This document shows, in pieces, positions 8,934 to 17,799 of a stretch of 64,000 nt of DNA. Source of the DNA: Nitrospirota bacterium (GTDB lineage: Bacteria; Nitrospirota; Thermodesulfovibrionia; Thermodesulfovibrionales; Magnetobacteriaceae); assembly GCA_015233015.1 (NCBI GenBank), contig JADFYO010000014.1, positions 1-64,000 of the forward strand. Direction: 5' to 3'. The position numbers and the translations under genes are program-made. The number at the start of each line of letters is the position of its first letter. Within the stretch, counting starts at the first letter, position 1. The notes beneath the pieces are model-generated. The model searched no databases and was not told where the DNA came from. It saw only the letters and a list, made by a program, of their open reading frames with translations.

Positions 8934-9572
8934 GTGCGTTTAAAATTATCCGAAACCCCAGAGGCAGTTATCTTTGAGACCGCGTTAAAATATTTGAAAT
9001 CCGGTAAAATAATCGCCTATCCTACGGAGACATTCTATGGCCTTGGGGCTGCCTATGACAACAATGAAGCACTCCAACGGCTATGGGAAATAAAAAGAAG
9101 GTCGTCCGGCAAACCATTTCCGCTTATCGCTGCGGATGTAAATCAGCTTGGCGTATTGGCAAGTGAGATTGAGCCGGAGGCATTGGCCTTAATCGGGAAA
9201 TACTGGCCAGGTCCGCTGACCATACTTTTCAATGCAAAACAGGGGCTGTCTCAGTTTATCACAGGCAAAGAAGGCAAGGTTGCCGTAAGGGTACCGGGCA
9301 GCTCAGCGGCCCTTCGACTTGCCAGATACGTCATGTTTCCCGTGACTGCAACCAGCGCGAATATATCAAACGAGCCGCCTGCGTCAGATGCGCAAACTGT
9401 AATCGACTGCTTTGGGGATGCCGTTGACATGATAATTGACGGCGGCAGTACCAGAGGAGGCCGCCCTTCGACTATCGTTGAAGTAGTAAACGGGCATATA
9501 AGTGTAATCAGGCACGGGGCAGTCAACTGGCCGGAGTTTCCGGCTTATATGAATAAAGTGCAAGGTCTCTGA
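8934..9572 (+). CDS. L-threonylcarbamoyladenylate synthase (Sua5/YciO/TsaC family)
   Basis: A 212-residue single-domain protein with the YrdC fold signatures: IAYPTETFYGLGA near the N-terminus, the KRRSSGKPFPL substrate loop and ATSANISNEPP in the nucleotide-binding site. The family makes threonylcarbamoyl-AMP for tRNA t6A37. YciO paralogues share the fold with unclear function. It starts at GTG 8934, 7 bp after prfA, and completes the translation-related operon. Its 3' end overlaps the convergent cNMP-binding gene by 50 bp. Confidence 0.88.
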   Translation: MRLKLSETPEAVIFETALKYLKSGKIIAYPTETFYGLGAAYDNNEALQRLWEIKRRSSGKPFPLIAADVNQLGVLASEIEPEALALIGKYWPGPLTILFNAKQGLSQFITGKEGKVAVRVPGSSAALRLARYVMFPVTATSANISNEPPASDAQTVIDCFGDAVDMIIDGGSTRGGRPSTIVEVVNGHISVIRHGAVNWPEFPAYMNKVQGL

Positions 9573-10389
9573 TTTTCTTGTCGGCCTTTCTCAGCCGCTC
9601 ACTAAATATATAGGCAAATTTCTTATATAATTTTAACGTTATTATGTCATCGTAGCTGTTCATAATGGCCTTATCAAGCTCAAAGAGCATAATATTTTCA
9701 TTTGCGATAGCCCTTGCTGAACGTGTGGAGTCCTCGAGCAGGGCCATTTCACCAAAACACTCGCCCTTGCTGAGTTTTGCCAGACGTTCTATCTTACCAT
9801 CTTCCATTTGTTTACAAATGGAAATAGAGCCGTCAACGATTACATAAAACCTATCCCCCGGCTGTCCCTCGTCAAAGATAAGCTCCTCTGCCGCATACCG
9901 CCTGAGTTTACTCATCCTGAGAAGTTTCACGATGTCCTCATCGGTCATGAAAGAAAAGAAATCCAGCTGCCTTATTTTCGCATAGGTATCGGCCACCACC
10001 GTGTTCTCGCTCCTTGTGGCGTCGCCTATGGCCTTTTGGACGTCTGTCATCTGAAATGGAAACTTCAGGACTGAGCTAACGCCGTCGTTATACATTTTTT
10101 TTAGCTGAGCGGCCTCGAGGTCGTCTTTATAGAGGAGGATTATTCTCTTGTAACTCAGGGCAGGGTTAGATTTTATCGTGTTAAGAATATCTGTCCTCGA
10201 GGTTTCGATGGAGTCGTAGTCTATTATTATCAGGTCGCATTTTTCGCGTAACAGGAATTCGACGATGTTTTTGGGGTCGTTGATGGTATTAATCGATGAA
10301 TAGCCGATGTAGCGCAGTGTGCCTTTTGTAACATCGCGCACTGCAATGTCCCTATGTATAACTATCAAAATACTTAAATTTTTATCCAC
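9523..10389 (-). CDS. Receiver-like / cyclic-nucleotide-binding domain protein
   Basis: A protein of 288 residues. The first ~120 residues look like a degenerate receiver: the strand-3 Asp is kept (IIIDYD) and LKFPF stands where KPF is usual, but the strand-1 acidic pair is lost. Residues ~135-260 form a cNMP-binding domain with the phosphate-cassette sequence GECFGEMALLEDSTRSARA. No HTH follows, so it is not a CRP-type transcription factor. The start is taken as GTG 10389, because GGAGGG lies 7 bp upstream; an ATG at 10428 would be out of place inside the upstream CDF gene. It could be a ligand-responsive adaptor for cAMP made by the cyclase at 19.7-21.4 kb, by inference. Confidence 0.75.
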   Translation of the reverse strand: MDKNLSILIVIHRDIAVRDVTKGTLRYIGYSSINTINDPKNIVEFLLREKCDLIIIDYDSIETSRTDILNTIKSNPALSYKRIILLYKDDLEAAQLKKMYNDGVSSVLKFPFQMTDVQKAIGDATRSENTVVADTYAKIRQLDFFSFMTDEDIVKLLRMSKLRRYAAEELIFDEGQPGDRFYVIVDGSISICKQMEDGKIERLAKLSKGECFGEMALLEDSTRSARAIANENIMLFELDKAIMNSYDDIITLKLYKKFAYIFSERLRKADKKIRDLALYSYKPETPAS

Positions 10390-11302
10390 GCCTTTTCCCT
10401 CCGTTGTCCTTATTCCAGCCGCACTCATCCGGGCACATATCAGTCATATTGCCGCATGGTTCGGGGTGTATTACCACCTTGCAGTTGTTCAACTGCTGAG
10501 AGATGCTGTTTTCTATTTCATCCATTGTTGTATGGGTTTTGCTTATTGTCTCGTTAGCGCACACGGTAAGGTGTAAATCGATATGCCTTTCGCACCCGGC
10601 CATTCTGGTTCTTAAATCATGATAATCTTTAATGTTTCTTGATTCGGCGTCGAGGATTTTCTTTATCGACGCAAGCTCCTCTTCAGGAAGGGCCTTGTCC
10701 AGAAGTGAGCCGATAGATTTCTTTGTTATCATAACGCCCTCGTAAAAGATTAAAAGAGCAATACTGACGGCTGCTATCGGGTCGATAATCTGACGCCCTG
10801 TCAGGGCGATTAAGACAAGGGCTGCAAACACGGCAAGCGAACTATAAATATCGGCTGTGAGGTGCCTGGCGTCTGCCTCGAGCGCGGGGGAATCGGTCTG
10901 CTTTGCAACTTTAAACAGATAGCGGGATACAAAGAAATTAACCGCAACCGACACGCCCATTACCGCGATAGCCACGCCTGGCATGGATAGCGCAATGCCC
11001 ATCCTGATTTTATGGACTGCCTCGAGGACAATCAACACCGCCGCGATGATTATCAGCACGGCCTCAACCACGGCACTCAGGTTTTCTATCTTGCCGTGTC
11101 CATAGGGGTGGTGCGAATCCGGCGGCACACCGGCCTGCCTGATGCTGAAAAATGCCATTACCGCAGCGGCAAGGTCAATAGAGCTGTGGATTGCCTCAGA
11201 GATTATACTCACGCTGCCTGTAGCAATACCGGCGATTATCTTAAACAGTACAAGGGTCGAATTAGAGATTACAGATACCAAGGCGGCGTTTTTTTGCCTC
11301 AT
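10382..11302 (-). CDS. Cation diffusion facilitator (CDF) metal transporter
   Basis: A 306-residue inner-membrane efflux protein with about six helices in the first 210 residues and a cytoplasmic C-terminal domain. The family motif HHPYGHGKIENL is present. The metal site in helices 2 and 5 reads HSSID and HLTAD, the H-x3-D / H-x3-D pattern usually linked to zinc-type CDF proteins rather than the iron/manganese D-x3-D types. The tail is Cys-rich (HPEPCG, MCPDECG). It overlaps the downstream cNMP-binding gene by 8 bp, so the pair is translated together. Confidence 0.88.
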   Translation of the reverse strand: MRQKNAALVSVISNSTLVLFKIIAGIATGSVSIISEAIHSSIDLAAAVMAFFSIRQAGVPPDSHHPYGHGKIENLSAVVEAVLIIIAAVLIVLEAVHKIRMGIALSMPGVAIAVMGVSVAVNFFVSRYLFKVAKQTDSPALEADARHLTADIYSSLAVFAALVLIALTGRQIIDPIAAVSIALLIFYEGVMITKKSIGSLLDKALPEEELASIKKILDAESRNIKDYHDLRTRMAGCERHIDLHLTVCANETISKTHTTMDEIENSISQQLNNCKVVIHPEPCGNMTDMCPDECGWNKDNGGKRRG

Positions 11303-11521
11303 AATATCCCCCGCCTTATGTCATCACAGGGTATAGTTCCATCATTAATTATAGTATATACGTTATAAACGCAAAAGCGCAACCGCGTAACCCGGACAAA
11401 CTCACAGGGAGAGAGATTGACAAAATCGTTCCATTTCAAATAATATTAAATAAACGGGCAGCTGGTATGCGGAAGTTATGTGCGCCGATACAAATTATAC
11501 AAATAGCGCCGATAAAAAAGC

Positions 11522-13915
11522 ATGGTGGGCCAATGGGAATATATGTCAGAGACCAACGATAAGATACTTGTCATAGACGACGAGCAGGTTATTCATGATG
11601 TAATTCGTAAACATCTTGGTAGAAATGGATACGAAGTGTATCACGCGTTTAACGGCGAAGAGGGGCTTTCAATATGTGATGAGAGGCAGCCTTCAGTAAT
11701 ACTGCTCGACCTGAAAATGCCCATAATGGATGGGCATGAGTTTCTTCGCAGATTCAGAGAGCGGTTCTCTTTCCCATGCTCCATAATTGCCGTAACCGGT
11801 CACGCAGGGGATGCCGATTTCGAAAAGTGTTTTAACAACGGGATTGAATCTTTCCTCCATAAACCATTCAACTTGTACGAGTTATTAGGAGTAGTTGACA
11901 GCTCCAGAAATCTGCAGCGAGCGAGGGCTTCGCTGTTAAGCGAATTAACGGAGCGAAAAGCCGTCCAGAACGGGCACTTAAAACTTCTCGCCGAATTCGA
12001 GGCCATCTTTGAAAACGCGCCATTTGGCATAGCATATATGGATTCCGATTTTCATATCTTAAAAATGAACCGGTTTCTATATAATTTTACCGGATTTAAG
12101 CCGGAAGACATAGCCGGTAAACCATGTTACGAGACCGTGGGCGAGTTTGCGGCCGACAACGCCAAAGGCGGCATGGAAAAGGTTTGCAGCTTCTGCAAGG
12201 TAGCCGAGTCCTTTATGACCGGAATACCTGCGGCCATCGAGAGGCCGATGGGAAAACACTTTATCAGGGTTACAACAATACCTATTTTCGATAAAGGCAA
12301 ATCCATCAGCCATTTTCTCGAAATCATCGAAGACATAACATGGCAAAAAGAGGCGGAGGAGAAAATTGTTCGCAACTATCAGGTTCAGAGCACTATAAAC
12401 TCCATCTTACACATATCCATCGAGGCAGTTCCGCTTAAGGATGTCTTACAGCAGGTGCTTGAGCTGGTATTGTCCATCCCGAGGTTCTCATTTCAATCCA
12501 GAGGTTCAATACATCTTGTGGATGATGCTGCCCGTTCGATAGTATTGTACGCCCAACACAATTATACCGATGAGCAGATTATAACCTGTGGGACAGTTCC
12601 CTTAGGCAAATGTCTGTGCGGTCTTGCCGCATCAACCGGTGAGATAGTCTATTCCGAAAATGTCGATGACAGACATACGATAAGGTATGATACTATTGCC
12701 CCGCACGGGCACTACTGCGTCCCCATTGTTAACAGCAACAAAGTACTTGGTGTTTTTAACATGTATATCCCTGAAGGCCACAAAAGGTCTTTTGAAGAGG
12801 AAGAGTTTTTAAGCGCCATTGCAAATACAATTTCCGGCGTAATTGTGCGTAACCAGAGAAACGCAGAGATAAGAGAGCGTGAAGAGCATTTCCGTTCGGT
12901 GGTGGAGTCGACAAAAAATGCGATTGTTACGGTAACCAGCCAGGGAAATATAACCTTCTGGAATAAGGCCGCTGAGGCCCTTTTTGGTTATCCATTTGAT
13001 GAAGTCAAAGATACCTCTATAATGAATATAATACCGGAGAGATTTCGAAACACAGACATGGAAGGTCTATGCAGGGTGCTGGAAACTGGAAATACCGGCG
13101 TCATCGGGGATATGTGTGAGATCTATGGACTAAGAAAAGATGGGAGTGAGTTCCCGCTCGAATTCTCAGTGGCAAAGTGGGAGGCCGCCGCGGGTACGTT
13201 TTTTACCGCCGTTTTTGTCGATATAACAAAGCGCAAACAGGCGGAGGAGACCCTTGCCGAGAGTTTTGAAAATCTGAGAAAGGCACTCGGCGGGGTAATT
13301 CAGACCCTCTCGATGGCCCTTGAGGCAAAAGACCCTTATACGGCCGGCCATCAAAACAGGGTTGCCGACCTTTCAAGGGCAATAGCGTTTGAGATGGGGC
13401 TTTCTCAGCATCAAATCGAGGGCGTACGAATGGCGGGCGCCATTCATGACCTGGGTAAAATATGGGTGCCGGCCGAAATCCTCAGCAAACCCGGTAAGCT
13501 GCACGAAAGCGAATTCGCACTTATAAAAAACCATTCATTCGTAGGTTATGAGATCCTGAACAATATGGATTTCCCCTGGCCTATTGACGTGATAGTCCTC
13601 CAGCACCATGAAAAGTTGGACGGCTCCGGCTATCCAAATAAACTCAAAGGGGAAGATATCCTCATAGAAGCAAGGATTATCTGTGTTGCGGACATCGTTG
13701 AGGCCATGTCTTCTCACAGGCCATACCGCCCATCTCTCGGCATAGAAGCCGCCCTTGAAGAGATTGCCGCACATATGGGGACTTACTACGACACAGATGT
13801 TGTCGAGGCATGTCTGAGACTCTTCAGAGAGAAAGGATTCACGTTTAAGGAATCCCCTAATAAATATAATCATGCTGCGAATATTGGCAATAAAAGACAT
13901 GATGCAAAACATTAG
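11522..13915 (+). CDS. Response regulator with PAS, GAF, PAS and HD-GYP domains (c-di-GMP phosphodiesterase)
   Basis: A 797-residue cytoplasmic protein: receiver (about 10-125; acidic VIDDEQ, phospho-Asp in VILLDLKMP, K in LHKPF), PAS (155-280), GAF (about 295-455), PAS (460-580) and HD-GYP (about 600-780). The HD-GYP core keeps HDLGK and HHEKLDGSGYP, so it should hydrolyse c-di-GMP. Met8 (11543) is an alternative start. Its direct upstream region (11303-11521) separates it from a divergent CDF gene and holds no other gene. Phosphorylation of the receiver probably controls the phosphodiesterase. Confidence 0.9.
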   Translation: MVGQWEYMSETNDKILVIDDEQVIHDVIRKHLGRNGYEVYHAFNGEEGLSICDERQPSVILLDLKMPIMDGHEFLRRFRERFSFPCSIIAVTGHAGDADFEKCFNNGIESFLHKPFNLYELLGVVDSSRNLQRARASLLSELTERKAVQNGHLKLLAEFEAIFENAPFGIAYMDSDFHILKMNRFLYNFTGFKPEDIAGKPCYETVGEFAADNAKGGMEKVCSFCKVAESFMTGIPAAIERPMGKHFIRVTTIPIFDKGKSISHFLEIIEDITWQKEAEEKIVRNYQVQSTINSILHISIEAVPLKDVLQQVLELVLSIPRFSFQSRGSIHLVDDAARSIVLYAQHNYTDEQIITCGTVPLGKCLCGLAASTGEIVYSENVDDRHTIRYDTIAPHGHYCVPIVNSNKVLGVFNMYIPEGHKRSFEEEEFLSAIANTISGVIVRNQRNAEIREREEHFRSVVESTKNAIVTVTSQGNITFWNKAAEALFGYPFDEVKDTSIMNIIPERFRNTDMEGLCRVLETGNTGVIGDMCEIYGLRKDGSEFPLEFSVAKWEAAAGTFFTAVFVDITKRKQAEETLAESFENLRKALGGVIQTLSMALEAKDPYTAGHQNRVADLSRAIAFEMGLSQHQIEGVRMAGAIHDLGKIWVPAEILSKPGKLHESEFALIKNHSFVGYEILNNMDFPWPIDVIVLQHHEKLDGSGYPNKLKGEDILIEARIICVADIVEAMSSHRPYRPSLGIEAALEEIAAHMGTYYDTDVVEACLRLFREKGFTFKESPNKYNHAANIGNKRHDAKH

Positions 13916-13958
13916 TATAACCTTCAATGTTATTGATTATAAAGAGTAATATTGTTGT

Positions 13959-15581
13959 ATGAGCGAACCCATCAGAGCGTCTGCCTTTAATAAACCGCCG
14001 CTCAAAACTCAAGTTATCATTTGCCTGTTATTCATAATCGCGATATTCACGGTATTTCTGCAGGTTAAGGATTTTAAATTCCTGTTTTACGACGACGATC
14101 AATATATCATTCTCAATCCGCATGTGCGGGAAGGGATTTCGATAAGAAATTTAGAGTGGGCAATCACCTCGACTGAATATAGCAATTGGTTTCCTGTGTC
14201 ATGGGCGTCGCACATGGTGGATGTCTCGCTGTACGGGTTATGGCCGGGGGGGCATCACCTTACGAACGTTGTCCTTCACGCCCTGAACTCTGTATTGCTG
14301 TTTTTGCTTTTTTCGTCAGCTACCGGTGCGCTGTGGCGGAGTGTCTTCGTTTCGGCGCTCTTTGCGTTTCATCCGATGCACGTGGAGTCGGTTGCATGGT
14401 TGGCTGAGCGAAAGGATGTTTTGAGCGCCTTTTTTTGGATTTCGGCAATGTGTCTCTATGTGTATTATACAAAGCGGCAGTCGGCTGGCAGATACGCAGC
14501 CGTGCTTTTTTGTTTTATCCTGGGGCTTATGTCCAAGCCCGTCATAGTGTCTCTGCCTTTGGTGCTGCTTCTGCTGGATTACTGGCCGCTTGGACGTTTT
14601 TTTGATGGCAAGACCCCTGTCTCGTCTTTATTTATAGAGAAAATCCCGTTCGTAATATTATCTGTCCTTACTGGCGTTTTTACTTTTTATGTACAAGAGA
14701 CCGGCGGGGCAGTTGCCACGCTTTCGGCATTGACGCTGAAATTACGAATGGAAAATGTCGCTGTTTCTTATGTGAAGTATATTATAAAACTGTTTTACCC
14801 GGACGGACTTGGGTTAATGTACCGCCATCCAATTGATTATCCCGTGTGGCAGGTCGTTGGTGCGGTTATTTTTCTTGTGGCTGTTACGATATTTGCCGTT
14901 GCTAAGATGAGGCTGCGGCCATGGTTTTTTACCGGCTGGTTTTGGTACATATGTACGCTGATGCCCACGATTGGAGCGGTGAAGGTTGGGATTTCCTACA
15001 TGGCCGACAGATATACGTATATGCCCTATGTCGGATTGTTTATTATACTGTCAATGTCAGTACCTGACGGGGCATTATCTTCCGGCATAATTAAACGGGC
15101 TGCCGCGGTTACGGCAGCTGTGGCTATTATCGTATGTATTGTCCTGACCAATAGGCAGCTCAAATTCTGGCGTGACAGCGTCACATTATTTACAAGGGCG
15201 GCAACTACGGCAAAAGACAGCTATTTCGCCTATTACAGCCTGGGCTATGCGCTCAATAACGCAGGGCGCTACAGAGAGGCTGAAGAGGCGCTGAAAATGG
15301 CGGTTACGATAAACCCAAAATACGCAGAGGCACTGCTGCATCTGGGCATAGTCTTGTTAAGACAGGAAAAACTTAATGAGGCACATGAAGTTATTATAAA
15401 GGCTATCAGGGTAAACCCCTTAATGACAGAGGCATATAACAGCGCCGGTGTGGCCCTGATGAACATGGGACGGTTGACCGAGGCCGCCGCGTATTTTAAG
15501 AGGGCACTTGCCGTTGATTATGGCAATGAAGACGCTTATCGCAATCTCAAACTTATTGAACAACTGGCAACGGGTAAATAG
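13959..15581 (+). CDS. TMTC-like multi-pass membrane protein with C-terminal TPRs
   Basis: A 540-residue protein with about ten hydrophobic helices in residues 20-400 and three TPR units (about 420-535). The luminal loop contains FHPMHVESVAWLAERKDVLS, a hallmark of TMTC/PMT-like O-mannosyltransferases (GT-C fold), and an FYDDDQYI segment early in loop 1 that corresponds to the acidic GT-C motif. The likely activity is transfer of a sugar from a polyprenyl-phosphate donor to exported proteins or glycans; the acceptor is unknown. It sits 43 bp after the HD-GYP regulator and 1 bp before the next gene. Confidence 0.8.
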   Translation: MSEPIRASAFNKPPLKTQVIICLLFIIAIFTVFLQVKDFKFLFYDDDQYIILNPHVREGISIRNLEWAITSTEYSNWFPVSWASHMVDVSLYGLWPGGHHLTNVVLHALNSVLLFLLFSSATGALWRSVFVSALFAFHPMHVESVAWLAERKDVLSAFFWISAMCLYVYYTKRQSAGRYAAVLFCFILGLMSKPVIVSLPLVLLLLDYWPLGRFFDGKTPVSSLFIEKIPFVILSVLTGVFTFYVQETGGAVATLSALTLKLRMENVAVSYVKYIIKLFYPDGLGLMYRHPIDYPVWQVVGAVIFLVAVTIFAVAKMRLRPWFFTGWFWYICTLMPTIGAVKVGISYMADRYTYMPYVGLFIILSMSVPDGALSSGIIKRAAAVTAAVAIIVCIVLTNRQLKFWRDSVTLFTRAATTAKDSYFAYYSLGYALNNAGRYREAEEALKMAVTINPKYAEALLHLGIVLLRQEKLNEAHEVIIKAIRVNPLMTEAYNSAGVALMNMGRLTEAAAYFKRALAVDYGNEDAYRNLKLIEQLATGK

Positions 15582-15582
15582 T

Positions 15583-17517
15583 ATGAATAAGCCGGAACCG
15601 AAGGCCAGTGGCTTACAAGGCGTAACCGGCGTGGTGACCGGCACAACATCATCTATGCCAGGGACAGATTATCCAGAAAATGTAAATCTCATAACGGCTG
15701 AAAACATGAGCAATGAACCGATTAAGGTAACATATCAGGATGGGTTTGAAAGCGTCTATAGCAAGGCATTCGACAACCATGATAACAAACTTATCAAAAT
15801 AACTTATCCAATAAATGAACAGCAAGCAAGTAGGATTAAGGAAGACACAGGGCTTGACGTTGCTGGATATAACAGAACTATTGATAATTACTCAATCAGA
15901 CACATTTTAAATAAACATGGGGATGCTAAAACAGAGGCATCAAGAGGCCAGATAGAGGTAACAAAAGATGATTTACTAAGAATCCCTGAAATTGTTAATA
16001 TGGCCGATGATGTTGCTTATGTTGCTAAAACAAAAGTTGGTAGAGAAGGAATCCAATATACAAAAAAGATAAACGGGCATGTTTATTACTTAGAAGAAGT
16101 CAGGAGTAGGCACAATGAATTAAACCCAGTAAGTATGTGGAAGGTGAAGTCCTCGACGAGTGGTGAGCCTTCCGCTAAGAAGTCCTACTCTGACACGTCC
16201 AAAACGCTTCGAGTTCCCCCACCTTCTACTGATTCTACAATACCACAACCTGACGAGGTTGTCAAGAGTACAGGAGAAGCTCTCACGCCAATAGAGCAAA
16301 ATAAGATATTTGCCGGGATTAGTTCGGCAGATAATATTTACAATTCAAACAAAACCCGAAATAAGGAGGAATTAATAGAAATGTCTGAAAAAACATGGTA
16401 CGATCAATTAAGGGCAATGTTTAATGGTCTCAACCGTTGTGTGTTTTTAAACTCGGCTGGGGTAGCAATGGTGTCCAAACCCGCCAGGGACGCCGTAACC
16501 GAATGGGCAGAACTTGGGCAGTGTGCCAGCTATGACTATAATTCAATTATCACTGAGGCAAAGAAAAATGCCGCCGCCATCGTTTCCGGCACACCGGACA
16601 AGGTATTTCTCTCAAGAAACACGACTCACGGCATTCAGACTTTTATCTTAGGCTACCCGTGGCAAAGGGGAGACGGCGTTGTCATAGCCGATTGTGAATT
16701 TCCGGCAAACAGGCTGACGTGGTTGTCCCTGCGCGAGAAAAAGGGTGTTGACGTAAAGGTTGTGAAGTCGCATAAATATAAAGTATCACTTGATGAATAT
16801 TATAAAACATGCGATAAAAACACGAAAGTCATTGCCATAAGTTGGGTTCAATACCTGTCAGGGCAGAAGGCTGCCATTGGTGAACTTGGCAAGTTTTGCA
16901 GGGAAAACAATATGTTTTTGGTAGTTGACGGTATTCAGGGCATTGGGGCGGCTGCGATGGACGCAGAGGCGATGCAAATTGACTGGCTCAGTGCCGACGG
17001 GCATAAGTGGATGTGCGGCCCGGAGGGGGTAGGGCTTGTCTGGACATCGCAGAGGGCGCTTGAAATAGTAGAACCCGCGTGTAAGGGTTGGTTTGGCGTT
17101 AAAAACCCGTTTGACTTTGAGAATTTTGACCAGGACTACGCGCCAAACGCCGATAAATATCTCGATGGAAGCCCGATGCTGCTTGGGATAATGGCCTTTA
17201 ATGCCGCCCTTAAAATGCTCCTGAGTTTTGGTATAGATAAAATCGAAGCGCGGGTACTGGAGCTGTCTTCATATACGATAAACGAGGCCGGAAGACGTGG
17301 CTGGGAAGTCCTGACGCCGCATGACCCAAAAGACAGGGCAGGGATTGTAACTTTTAAGCCGTCGCCTGGCGACCCGGCACTGATTATGAAGAAGCTGCTC
17401 GAAAACAAAATCGTCTGTTCATTAAGGGGAGGGCAGTACCTGAGAATCTCGGCACATGCCTGTAATAATCACGAAGATATTGACAGGGCATTTTATGTAA
17501 TAGATAAACTTATGTAA
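15583..17517 (+). CDS. Class V aminotransferase with in-frame N-terminal phage-type nuclease-like (PBECR) domain
   Basis: One open frame of 644 codons from ATG 15583. Residues ~1-265 resemble phage-Barnase-EndoU-ColicinE5-RelE-like (PBECR) nuclease domains: NYSIRHILNKHGD, a VTKDDLLRIPEIV strand-helix, then YTKKINGHVYYLEEVR and MWK. A P/S-rich linker follows. Residues ~267-644 form a complete PLP-dependent class V aminotransferase (cysteine-desulfurase/epimerase-like) with the PLP Lys in SADGHKWMCGPEG. An internal ATG at 16381 has its own AAGGAGGA, so the aminotransferase (378 residues) may be made alone, with the upstream part a separate cassette lacking its own stop. The 5' part is AT-richer than the 3' part. 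The reaction of the aminotransferase is not identifiable. Confidence 0.75.
   Translation: MNKPEPKASGLQGVTGVVTGTTSSMPGTDYPENVNLITAENMSNEPIKVTYQDGFESVYSKAFDNHDNKLIKITYPINEQQASRIKEDTGLDVAGYNRTIDNYSIRHILNKHGDAKTEASRGQIEVTKDDLLRIPEIVNMADDVAYVAKTKVGREGIQYTKKINGHVYYLEEVRSRHNELNPVSMWKVKSSTSGEPSAKKSYSDTSKTLRVPPPSTDSTIPQPDEVVKSTGEALTPIEQNKIFAGISSADNIYNSNKTRNKEELIEMSEKTWYDQLRAMFNGLNRCVFLNSAGVAMVSKPARDAVTEWAELGQCASYDYNSIITEAKKNAAAIVSGTPDKVFLSRNTTHGIQTFILGYPWQRGDGVVIADCEFPANRLTWLSLREKKGVDVKVVKSHKYKVSLDEYYKTCDKNTKVIAISWVQYLSGQKAAIGELGKFCRENNMFLVVDGIQGIGAAAMDAEAMQIDWLSADGHKWMCGPEGVGLVWTSQRALEIVEPACKGWFGVKNPFDFENFDQDYAPNADKYLDGSPMLLGIMAFNAALKMLLSFGIDKIEARVLELSSYTINEAGRRGWEVLTPHDPKDRAGIVTFKPSPGDPALIMKKLLENKIVCSLRGGQYLRISAHACNNHEDIDRAFYVIDKLM
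16363..16383 (+). promoter_or_regulatory. Internal ribosome-binding site and start of the aminotransferase
   Basis: AAGGAGGA (16363-16370) lies 10 bp before ATG 16381, which begins MSEKTWYDQL, the natural N-terminus of the class V aminotransferase. No comparable site precedes ATG 15583. This supports independent initiation of the enzyme inside the long frame. Confidence 0.6.
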
Positions 17518-17757
17518 TATTAAAAGAAATTAAACATGCTTAGTTGGTATGACAATGCCAGCATTATACGACATACCATTAAACACAATCTCATTGACCA
17601 GCATGAGCGGCTATAGTATTGTGCAAGACTGGCAATATAGGTAATTTCCCTATATACATTATAAAAAACCCTATATGAAATCCGGCCTTCTACCGATTGT
17701 TTCAAAATTTTATAAATGTAATAATTGAATGAGCTTATTTTACATCATGCTTAGAAT

Positions 17758-17778
17758 AGCCCGGTATTCAGTCGGGCT
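17758..17778 (+). terminator. Small hairpin in the leader of the GAF/HD-GYP gene
   Basis: AGCCCG (17758-17763) pairs with CGGGCT (17773-17778) around a 9-base loop, followed by GTTTATT. It lies 22 bp before the start codon, so it may be an attenuator or a weak terminator for the upstream gene. Nothing else is seen in the 17518-17799 gap. Confidence 0.3.
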
Positions 17779-17799
17779 GTTTATTGATGGAGGTGGAAA

